From contig WRIF01000064.1 of assembly GCA_009782865.1 (NCBI GenBank), positions 1 through 7,654 of the forward strand: DNA of 7,654 nt, written 5' to 3'. This document shows, in pieces, positions 1 to 6,600 of this stretch. The number at the start of each line of letters is the position of its first letter. Positions within the stretch are counted from its first letter, which is position 1. This DNA comes from Promicromonosporaceae bacterium (lineage in GTDB: Bacteria > Actinomycetota > Actinomycetes > Actinomycetales > Cellulomonadaceae). The notes beneath the pieces were generated by a model. That model worked only from the letters and a program-made list of their open reading frames with translations. It searched no databases and was not told where the DNA came from. The position numbers and the translations under genes were made by a program.

Positions 1-2996
1 CCGGGGCCCCCGCCCCCGAGGCGCCCGGCAAGGTCACCCTCACCTCCGCCGCCGCGACCGCTAGCCTTAACGTCGCCCACGGCATCCCCACCTTCGCCCC
101 GACCGTCGTGACGCTCGCCACCGGCCAGGCGCACTCCTTCCTCCTGTCCGGCTCATCCGTGGCAGGCACCGTCTCCCTTGACCTCGCCACCGGCTGGACC
201 TCCACCCCAGCCAGCCTCACCCCCGCCTTCCTGGCCGAGGGCGGCACCATCGAGGTCGCCTTTGACAACCAGACTCCCTTCTACCCCGAGATCGACCTGT
301 CCCGCACCGGTCCGCAACAGGGCGAGGGCTGGAGCTACGACCCCGTGGCCCGCGTGTTCACCATCGCAGACGGCGCTGACGTGCTGGTGGTTGGCGACAA
401 CACCGAGGGCGAATGGATTCTCGACCAGTGGGACGTCCCCCGGCTGCAGTACACCGGCAACCGCCTCGTCGTCGAGGAGGACGCAGACGTCACGATCACG
501 CTGCGTGATGCCATCTTCGGCAACAAGCGCGGCAACATCCACGAGCACTCCGTGGCCAACCCGATCTCCCTGGCCGCCGGCGCCAGCGCCAACCTGGTGG
601 TCGAGGGGGAGAACACCCTCGTCGGTCAGAATGGCTTCGCCGCGATCCACGTTCCGGTCGGCACCACCCTGGTGGTGGACGGCCCCGGATCGCTGCACGC
701 CTACGGTGGCGTGTTCGCCGCCGGGATCGGCGGCAACGATCACCTGATCGAACCGGCGCGCAGCGCCTCGGTCGGCACCATCACCATCAACGGTGCCACC
801 ATCGTGGCCGGTGGCGGCTCCGACGCGGCCGGCATCGGCTCCGGCCGCACCTCGAACCTCAACCCCGCCACCGGGGGCACCATCACCATCAACGACGGCG
901 CGGTCTACGCCCGCTCCGGGCTCGGTGGCGGTGCCAACTCCCAGGGGGCCGGCATCGGTGGGGGACGCGAGTCTGACGCGGGCACCATCACCATCACCGG
1001 CGGCACCGTGCAGGCCTTCGGCCGTCCGGGCATCCCCGGCGCCGCCGGTGGCGCCGGTATCGGCACCGGGACCACCACCACGGTGGGTGGGCTGTCCGGC
1101 ACCGTGGTCATCACCGGGGGCACCATCACCGCCACCGGCGGGCAGGGCTCTGCCGCCATCGGCGGCGGCCTGGGCGTCCAGGGCGTGACCGTTGAGATCG
1201 GGAGCAACGCCGTCGTGACGGCCACCGCCGTCTCCGCGGCCTCGCAGACCTTCCCGGCCACCTGGTTCCCGGGTCAGGCCTCCAGCCGGGCGAACCCGAC
1301 CCAGGCCCAGCCCATCGGCTCGGGGGCCATGAACCTCGCCCAGATCCTCGCCTCCGCCGACAACTGGGACGAGGCCGCCGCCCTGGTCACCCCGCCTGCC
1401 GACGTGCTGGCCGTGCTGCCCGCCGGTCGCCTGACCGCCAGCGGCAACTGGGCCGCCTTCGCGCCGCAGGTGAACACCGTGGCGTTCGACCTGCCCGCAG
1501 ACACCGCCGTGGCGGTCCCGGCTCCCTTCGCCGGCCGCAGCTTCGTGCCGGCGGCCGACATGGACGTGATCGTCTCCGGCTTCGCCCCCGAGGCGGTGTT
1601 CGACATCTACGTGCCCGCCGGGCACCAGTTGACCCCTGACGTCGTCACGGCCGAGCACCTCCGCACCGCGGACGCCACCGTGCACCTGGGGCCGATCCCG
1701 CAGGTGGTGCTCGCCTCGGTGCAGGTCACCGGGTCTGCCGTGATTGGGGAGACGCTGACTGCCTCCGCCACCGGGCTGGACCCGGCCGGCGCGACCGTCA
1801 TCTTCGAGTGGCTGCACGGCACCGAGGGGATCGGCACCGGGCCGGAGTTCGCGCTGACCGACGCCGCCCTCGTCGGCGCCGAGATCGTAGTCCGCGCCAC
1901 CGCCTCGGCCGACCGTCACCTGCCCGTGACCGTCTCCTCGGCCCCCGTGACGATTGTCGCCGCCGCCTTCACCAGCGGCAGCGTGACGATCACCGGTGAG
2001 GCCATCGTCGGGGAGACGCTGACCGCGCACGCCACGTTCATCCCCGCCAGCGGAGAGACCACCTTCCAGTGGTTCGCCGACGGAGAACCGATTGTCGGCG
2101 CGACCGGCCCTCAGTTGACCCTCACCGCGGCGCTGGCCGGGGCAGAGATCACCGTCTCGGCCACCGGCACCGCCGTCGGCCATGCGGCCCTGACCGTCAC
2201 CTCGGTTGCCACCGCTCCGGTGGCGCTGCCCCCGGCGATGTGTGCCTATGAGGGTTTGGAGCACCTGTACGCCGACGACCCGTTGTGTGTCTCTCCGGGT
2301 GATGATGGCCGGATCTTTGGGGCCGATCGTCTGGCCGTACGGCGCGGCAACCACTTCTTCAAGTCGTTTGACTTGGTTGGTGGCATTGCTGATGTCAACT
2401 TCACGTTCGGTCGGGCTGGTGATGAGGTGTTCATGGGCGACTGGAACGGCAACGGTATCGATACCCCGGCCGTGCGTCGTGGCAACCGCTTCTACCTAAC
2501 CAACCATCAGCAGGGTGGTTGGGCCGACACGGTCTTCACGTTCGGCCGGGTGGGCGATGAGGTGTTTGTCGGTGACTGGAACGCTAGTGGGGTTGACTCG
2601 TTTGCGATTCGTCGTGGTAACCAGATTTTCGTGTCGAACTCGTTTGTCTCTGGGCCTGCCGATGAGGTGTTCACGTTTGGTCGGGCTGCCGATGAGTTGC
2701 TTCCGGGTAACTTTGATGGTGAGCCTGGTGACACGTTCGCGGTGCGTCGGGGTAACGAGATCTTCGTGAGTAACACCCTGCGCGGTGGGAACGCGGACTA
2801 CTCGTTTACCTTCGGCCGGGCGACCGATGACGTGTTTGTTGGTGACTGGAACGGCAGCGGTTACGACACGTGGTCACTGCGCCGGGGCAACGAGTTCTTC
2901 AAGAGTTACTCGCGCACCGGGGCCACCATCGACCACAACTTCACGTTTGGTCGTCTTGGAGACGATGTGTTCGTCGGCCACTGGGGAACCAACTAA
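1..2996 (+). CDS. Large secreted surface protein: beta-solenoid, two Ig-like domains, five C-terminal propeller repeats (5' partial)
   Basis: The frame is open from position 3 at the left edge to a TAA at 2994-2996, giving 997 codons; start codon and signal peptide lie outside the window. GTG at 108 is not a convincing start, because the same Ala/Pro/Thr-rich coding sequence continues upstream and no ribosome site precedes it. Order of parts: an N-terminal beta-rich segment, possibly NPCBM/NEW3-like around 108-260 (weak); a solenoid region with GTITI strands and AGIGGG turns (about 540-1210); a region of unknown fold (1210-1700); two Ig-like domains (about 1704-2228); a Cys-X14-Cys linker (Cys codons 2241 and 2286); and five 45-residue propeller-type repeats ending in HWGTN. 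No catalytic motif, LPXTG or terminal membrane helix is visible. I infer an extracellular adhesin, polysaccharide-binding or scaffold protein; the exact function is not recognised. Third-position GC drops sharply at the linker. The next gene, a xylanase, carries the same C-terminal module. Confidence 0.85.
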   Translation, partial: GAPAPEAPGKVTLTSAAATASLNVAHGIPTFAPTVVTLATGQAHSFLLSGSSVAGTVSLDLATGWTSTPASLTPAFLAEGGTIEVAFDNQTPFYPEIDLSRTGPQQGEGWSYDPVARVFTIADGADVLVVGDNTEGEWILDQWDVPRLQYTGNRLVVEEDADVTITLRDAIFGNKRGNIHEHSVANPISLAAGASANLVVEGENTLVGQNGFAAIHVPVGTTLVVDGPGSLHAYGGVFAAGIGGNDHLIEPARSASVGTITINGATIVAGGGSDAAGIGSGRTSNLNPATGGTITINDGAVYARSGLGGGANSQGAGIGGGRESDAGTITITGGTVQAFGRPGIPGAAGGAGIGTGTTTTVGGLSGTVVITGGTITATGGQGSAAIGGGLGVQGVTVEIGSNAVVTATAVSAASQTFPATWFPGQASSRANPTQAQPIGSGAMNLAQILASADNWDEAAALVTPPADVLAVLPAGRLTASGNWAAFAPQVNTVAFDLPADTAVAVPAPFAGRSFVPAADMDVIVSGFAPEAVFDIYVPAGHQLTPDVVTAEHLRTADATVHLGPIPQVVLASVQVTGSAVIGETLTASATGLDPAGATVIFEWLHGTEGIGTGPEFALTDAALVGAEIVVRATASADRHLPVTVSSAPVTIVAAAFTSGSVTITGEAIVGETLTAHATFIPASGETTFQWFADGEPIVGATGPQLTLTAALAGAEITVSATGTAVGHAALTVTSVATAPVALPPAMCAYEGLEHLYADDPLCVSPGDDGRIFGADRLAVRRGNHFFKSFDLVGGIADVNFTFGRAGDEVFMGDWNGNGIDTPAVRRGNRFYLTNHQQGGWADTVFTFGRVGDEVFVGDWNASGVDSFAIRRGNQIFVSNSFVSGPADEVFTFGRAADELLPGNFDGEPGDTFAVRRGNEIFVSNTLRGGNADYSFTFGRATDDVFVGDWNGSGYDTWSLRRGNEFFKSYSRTGATIDHNFTFGRLGDDVFVGHWGTN
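774..1190 (+). repeat. GTITI / AGIGGG beta-solenoid repeats in gene 1
   Basis: Four related strand-turn units start at 774 (GTITINGATIVAGGG), 876 (GTITINDGAVYA), 981 (GTITITGGTVQAFG) and 1098 (GTVVITGGTITATGG). Their spacing is 102, 105 and 117 nt, or 34 to 39 residues. Each of the first three is followed by a glycine-rich turn of the AGIGSG/AGIGGG/AGIGTG kind, and the fourth by AAIGGG. An earlier AGIGG turn lies near 720. The pattern of short Thr/Ile strands separated by Gly turns is typical of right-handed beta-helix surface proteins. At DNA level the repeated core is ggcaccatcaccatc. The solenoid fold is inferred from the pattern, not from a database match. Confidence 0.75.
1704..2228 (+). 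repeat. Two tandem Ig-like domains in gene 1
   Basis: Two homologous domains of about 85 residues follow each other. The first carries V-GETLTASATGLDPAG...FEWLHG...ALVGAEIVVRATAS; the second carries VGETLTAHATFIPASG...FQWFADGEPI...ALAGAEITVSATGT. This matches the common actinobacterial Ig-like repeat pattern (G-TLTA...W-P...YQW-DG-I-GAT...T-ADAG-I-VRVTG). A perfect 14-nt DNA repeat, GGGGAGACGCTGAC, occurs at 1746-1759 and 2010-2023, exactly 264 nt (88 codons) apart, consistent with duplication of the domain. Likely role: spacers that project the solenoid from the C-terminal module. Confidence 0.75.
2325..2993 (+). repeat. Five 45-residue FG-GAP/VCBS-like propeller repeats in gene 1
   Basis: Units start at 2325, 2460, 2595, 2730 and 2865. 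The first four are exactly 135 nt; the last is 129 nt and ends at the stop. Each reads D-x-x-(A/S)-(V/I/L)-RRGN, two strands, then a (V/S/N)FTFGR or close variant, then (D/E)(V/L)(F/L)-x-G-(D/N/H)-(W/F), often followed by NGNGID. The DWNGNGID stretch has the spacing of the Asp/Asn calcium loop of FG-GAP and VCBS propeller blades. Blade 3 (GNFDGEPGD) and blade 5 (GHWGTN) depart from this loop. Propeller fold and calcium binding are inferred from motif resemblance. The same repeat begins in the downstream xylanase. Confidence 0.8.
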
Positions 2997-3007
2997 CCCC
3001 CCAATGA

Positions 3008-3077
3008 GGCCGACCAATCCCGGCCGGTCAACATCGGCTGGCCAACACTGGCTGGCCTGCATCGGCTGGTCAACCTG
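3008..3077 (+). repeat. Five-unit degenerate 14-nt tandem repeat
   Basis: Five head-to-tail 14-nt units begin at 3008, 3022, 3036, 3050 and 3064: GGCCGACCAATCCC, GGCCGGTCAACATC, GGCTGGCCAACACT, GGCTGGCCTGCATC and GGCTGGTCAACCTG. The consensus is roughly GGCYGGYCAACATC. The array starts 11 bases after the stop codon of gene 1. A 28-nt higher-order period is also visible: CATCGGCTGGCCAAC at 3032 and CATCGGCTGGTCAAC at 3060. The 14-nt unit is not a multiple of three, so it is not a coding repeat. Function is unknown. Confidence 0.75.
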
Positions 3078-3110
3078 CTAGCGGGTGAGGCCTACTGGCG
3101 CGACCACCAC

Positions 3111-3153
3111 GAGGGGGTCTTCCCCGCCCACGCCGGGCAGGGAAGGCCCCCTC
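3111..3153 (+). terminator. Strong GC-rich hairpin, likely terminator of gene 1
   Basis: Arms 3111-3129 and 3135-3153 pair over 19 positions with one G-U wobble and one C-A mismatch around a 5-nt loop (acgcc). No T-tract follows, which is common for actinobacterial hairpin terminators. Its place about 115 bases after the stop of gene 1 and before the xylanase promoter fits a terminator. Termination itself is inferred. Confidence 0.6.
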
Positions 3154-3171
3154 CGGCCATCCCCACCGTCG

Positions 3172-3193
3172 GGGGAGGCTCTCCTCCCCGTTT
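3172..3193 (+). terminator. Second hairpin with short T-run
   Basis: GGGGAGG (3172-3178) pairs perfectly with CCTCCCC (3183-3189) around the loop ctct. It is followed by gtttctg, a weak T-run. It lies 18 bases after the larger hairpin and may be a back-up terminator. A third short stem, GGGGG-aga-CCCCC (3202-3214), follows. Confidence 0.5.
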
Positions 3194-3418
3194 CTGCCGT
3201 CGGGGGAGACCCCCCTCTGGCCGTCGCCACCGCCCCCCGGTCCGCACCGGCAAGCAGACCTCAGCTGGCAGACGTCACCTGGCAGGCGCCCCCCGGTCGG
3301 CAAAACGGCTGACAGGCTGCTGGGCAGGCCGTCCGCCAACAGGGCGACAGCCAGCATCGCCGCCTACGTGTTTCCCGCCGACATCCGTCACGGGAACCCC
3401 TGAGACAGATGGCGCCTT

Positions 3419-3471
3419 CGGAAAACGTTTTCTGTGGACGTATTGTGAAACGTTTTTGTCGAATCGATTCG
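3419..3471 (+). promoter_or_regulatory. Cluster of LacI-type operator palindromes upstream of the xylanase
   Basis: Three palindromic elements with a central CG lie within 53 bases. Site 1 (3419-3434, CGGAAAACGTTTTCTG) is a 16-bp palindrome with one mismatched pair and a perfect 12-bp core GAAAACGTTTTC. Site 2 is centred at 3451/3452 (GTGAAACGTTTTTG) and keeps the AAACGTTT core. Site 3 (3460-3471, CGAATCGATTCG) is a perfect 12-bp palindrome. AAACGTTT is the core of several LacI/GalR-family operators (for example PurR). Sites 2 and 3 overlap or flank the predicted -35 element, so repression by a sugar-responsive LacI-family regulator is the simplest reading. No regulator gene lies in the window. 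Confidence 0.6.
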
Positions 3472-3485
3472 GTTCGCTCTAGGTT
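3456..3485 (+). promoter_or_regulatory. Predicted promoter of the xylanase gene
   Basis: TTGTCG (3456-3461) and TAGGTT (3480-3485) resemble -35 and -10 elements with 18-bp spacing. The -35 matches TTGACA at four of six positions and the -10 fits TANNNT. Operator site 3 lies at the -35 and in the spacer. Transcription would begin near 3491, giving a leader of about 65 nt. An alternative -10, TATTGT at 3441-3446, has only a weak -35 (TTCGGA at 3417). Confidence 0.45.
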
Positions 3486-3493
3486 GCGAGGGT

Positions 3494-3530
3494 ACGCCGA
3501 ATGACCGGCGTCGGGGCGTGGTTGTGCCCC
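3494..3530 (+). promoter_or_regulatory. Two adjacent hairpins in the xylanase 5' leader
   Basis: ACGCCG (3494-3499) pairs with CGGCGT (3506-3511) around a 6-nt loop. Two bases on, GGGGC (3513-3517) pairs with GCCCC (3526-3530) around an 8-nt loop. Both precede the ribosome site at 3545-3550 without covering it. They could stabilise the transcript or take part in leader-based control. No known riboswitch class is recognised. Confidence 0.4.
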
Positions 3531-3560
3531 AAAGACAAATCGCGAAGGAGCGACATATGA
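3501..3560 (+). CDS. Possible 19-codon leader peptide overlapping the xylanase start
   Basis: ATG at 3501 opens a 19-codon frame (MTGVGAWLCPKDKSRRSDI) that ends with TGA at 3558-3560. This stop overlaps the xylanase ATG in the classic ATGA arrangement used for translational coupling. A GAGGG (3488-3492) lies 8 bases upstream of the ATG and could serve as ribosome site, although it would sit at the very 5' end of a transcript starting near 3491. The peptide has no sugar- or amino-acid-specific codon run that would suggest classical attenuation. It may be a chance frame. Confidence 0.3.
   Translation: MTGVGAWLCPKDKSRRSDI
3545..3550 (+). promoter_or_regulatory. Ribosome binding site of the xylanase
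   Basis: AAGGAG lies 6 bases before the ATG at 3557 and fixes that codon as the start. The next in-frame ATG (3647) lies inside the hydrophobic core of the signal peptide and has no such site. Confidence 0.8.
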
Positions 3561-3673
3561 AGGCAACAAATCGGCCCTCACGCCGATTGAGCCAGCGAGC
3601 GAGCCGCCACCTGGCGCTCGGCATCGCCGGCAGTCTGGCCCTGACCATGGCGATGGCCACCCCGGCCGCCGCC
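3557..3673 (+). other. Signal peptide of the xylanase
   Basis: Residues 1-39: a long basic n-region (six Arg and one Lys before residue 18), a hydrophobic core at 19-34, and the cleavage context TPAAA before Asp40. An Arg-Arg pair (residues 9-10, SRRLSQ) is present, but the Tat consensus SRRxFLK is not met, so Sec export is more likely. Confidence 0.85.
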
Positions 3674-6600
3674 GACTACCCCGAACCGGCCGAGGCGCCG
3701 GCCGAAGAGGCAGTCTACGAGGCCCCTGAAACCCTTGCGGCCCCTGAGGCCGCCGGGTACGTGGGCATCGACCCGCTGCTCTCCTGGGAAGAGGTGTTCA
3801 CCCCGTTCGAGCGCATCGACTTCGCCGGCCTCGACTTCGACGACGACGGCGCGGCCCTCTGGATTGGCGACACCGGCTGGCGCCGCGACGGCGACGCCGA
3901 AATGGAAATCCTGGAAGAAGACGGCCTGTCGTTCCTCTCCTTCACCCGCCCCAACGCCACCCAGGTGTGGCAGGGCATCACCGGCCCCTACAACCTGGTG
4001 CAGGGCGATGTGCTTGAGTTCCGCGCCCTGGCGCGCCTGGCCGAAGAGTCGACCGGCACGGTCAACGCCTCCTTCCGCGCCAACACCGCCACCGGCTGGC
4101 CGCTCGTTGCCGCCAACCCCGTCTTCCCCCTGTCCACCGAGTGGATTGAGATCACCCAGCGCCTGACGGTGCCCGCCGCCCAGGATGGCGGCCGTGTGGT
4201 CTTCTCCGCGCTCGGCCCGGGCGGCACCGAGGACGACGTCATTCACCTGGCCAACATCGAGATCGACGTGGTCACCACGGTTGCCGTGGGCGACTCCGAC
4301 GTCATCGCCGGTTTCGACGGCTGGATTCCGCGCTCCGGCCCGGACGCCCGTCACCCGCGTCACGGCCACCTCGGCGACCCGATCGTCGACCCCTCCCTGC
4401 TGCCGACCCTCGCCCCCGTGGCGGGCCCGAACGGCGCCGAGGCCCTGGCGGTCACCAACCGTCAGTCCAACCTGGCCTCGGCCCAGATCGACATGCTCGG
4501 TCGCATCATGCCCACCTCCTGGGTGACTTTCTCCGCGGACCTGCGCTTCCTCGACGCCGGGGTGTCCGGCCCGTTGACCCTGGCGCGCAACACCGCCATC
4601 AACAACCCGCCCACCATGGGCGTGGGCAACCTGTGCCCCGCCTTCCAGGTCACCGACGACTGGGCCTCGTTCGAGTGCTCGTTCGCGATGCCGCAGGGCC
4701 AGATCGTCAAGTGGTTCTACCTGAACTCTGAGGCCGGTAACACCGCCGACTTCGCGATGGCCAACGTCTCGTTCGAGTTCATCTCGCCCGTGTTCCCCGA
4801 GCTGCCCCCGCTGTACTCGTTCATGGACGGCATCCCGCTGGGCATGGCCATCGACTACAACGAGACCTTCGGAGTAGACGGCGACCTGGTCACCACGCAC
4901 TTCAACTCGATCACCAATGAGAACCACATGAAGCCCGAGGCTTGGTTCCAGTCGCAGATCGCCGGTGGCGGCTCCGGTAACCCGGTGGTTGGCATTGGCG
5001 GTAACGCCGCCTTCCCGACCGACCCCTCGTACCGCTGGGACTTCACCCGGATCAGCGGCCCCGGCGTCGGCACCCCCGCCGACCACGGCCCGGCCGGCAT
5101 CACCTGGGACAACGGCTTCCGCATTCACCCGCAGGCCATTGCCACCATGGAGTTTGCCGTGGAGAACGGGCTCGGCATGTTCGGGCACGTCCTCGTCTGG
5201 CACTCGCAGGTTCCCGAGTGGTTCTTCATGGTCGACCCCTCGGGCGCCAACGGCCCGGTCGACACTACCCTCCTCGTGGCCGCCAACGGCACCCCCGCCC
5301 CCGGCTGGACCCGCGACGAGGTGCGCGCCGAGATGCTGGTCCGCATGGAAAACCACATGTGGAACGTCAACCACGCCATCACCTCCCACTGGGGCCTGTA
5401 CGGATCGGACACCAACCCGTTCACCTCCTGGGAGGTTGTCAACGAGATCGTTGGGCCGGTTGTCCACGACCTGGCCAACTCGACGTCCACCATGGCCGGT
5501 TCCCCGACCCTGACCCGCCCCGCCTCGCTCGGCGGCGGCTCCTGGCCGGCCGGCACCTCCGAACTGCGCAACACCCACTGGGCGCGCACCGTCGGTGGCG
5601 ACTTCTCGCATTGGGCGTTCTACTTCGCCAACAACCAGATCAACGGTGAGTTCAACGTGGCCGGCTCCGCGACCAACCCCGTCGGGGTTGACGCGCCGTC
5701 CCGCATCCACCTGTGGAACAACGACTACAACACGGAGCGCGACCAGCTCAAGCTCGGCCGCATGATCTCGCTCACCGAGCACAAGATCCGCTCCGGCATC
5801 GTCATGGACGGCATGGGTCACCAGTTCCACGTCTCCTCGACCGTCAACGTCAACGGGATGCGCACCGCGCTGAACCTGACCACCGACATGAACAACCGCC
5901 TGGCCGCCGACGGTTTCCACACCGTGGTCACCGGCGTTACCGAGCTGGACGTGGTGTTCGACGGCAACGCGGGCAACCTGCAGACTCGCCTCGACTCGCA
6001 GGGCTGGTACTTCTACCAGGCCTTCAACATCTTCCGCGAGTGGAACGAGCAGAACCCCGGCAAGTTCGCCTACCTGACCGTGTGGGGCCTGCACGACGCG
6101 CGCTCCTGGCGCACCGCCGGCATCCCCATCATCTGGGATGAGGCCCGCCTGCCCAAGCCCGCCTTCTGGGGCGCCGCCGGTAACCCCGGCGCCACGCCCG
6201 AAGGCATCGCCAACGGCTGGCCGCGCCTGCCGCTGCAGATCCAGACGCTCGACGTCTTCGCCGGAGCCCCCTCCGCCGCCGACGCCGACTTCGGCACTGC
6301 CGACTGGGGCTCGACCCCGACGCGCGGCCTGGGCCTGGCTGGCGACGTAGTGCTCCGGCAGATCGCCGGGGCCGGTGGCTCGCTGGTGGTTCTCGCCACG
6401 GTGGCCGACGCCGTCGACACCCTGGAGATTGACTACCAGTTCTCCCCGTCCGCCCTGATCACCATCGGGCGCGACGGAGCCGTGACCGGCAACGCCACCG
6501 CCACGGTGCGCGAGGTCGCCGGCGGCTGGGAGGCCATCATTCACGTGCCGCACACCATCGGCGCCGGCAACCCGGACCTCGACATTCGCGGCCTGGCCGG

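Larger units (their letters stand above)
2997..3556. other. Intergenic region between the two surface-protein genes (560 nt)
   Basis: No convincing gene lies here on either strand; the open frames lack ribosome sites and fitting composition. The first part holds a 14-nt tandem repeat (3008-3077) and GC-rich hairpins (3111-3214). I see nothing specific in 3215-3418. The last 140 bases are noticeably AT-richer and hold palindromes, a promoter-like pair, leader hairpins and a possible leader peptide in front of the xylanase gene. The arrangement indicates two separate transcription units rather than an operon. Confidence 0.75.

Noticed and set aside
108..110. GTG at 108 as the start of gene 1
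   Set aside because: The frame is open to position 3 with the same codon bias, there is no ribosome site, and no signal peptide follows, as would be expected for this kind of protein.
153..2354. Long open frame on the minus strand across gene 1
   Set aside because: Same artefact: antisense to a repeat-rich gene, compositionally biased product, no ribosome site or recognisable domain.
2325..2993. RTX nonapeptide calcium repeats
   Set aside because: The period is 45 residues with the RRGN and FTFGR landmarks, not nine-residue GGxGxDxUx repeats.
3008..3077. CRISPR-like array
   Set aside because: Units are 14 nt, degenerate and contiguous, with no spacers and no cas genes.
3578..3601. Tat signal motif in the xylanase leader (SRRLSQ)
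   Set aside because: Only the Arg pair fits; the Phe-Leu-Lys part of the Tat consensus is missing and the protein is a typical Sec substrate.
3261..3660. Minus-strand open frames in the intergenic region running into the xylanase 5' end
   Set aside because: They overlap the operator, promoter and signal-peptide region of the xylanase, lack ribosome sites and encode Arg-rich products with no known motif.
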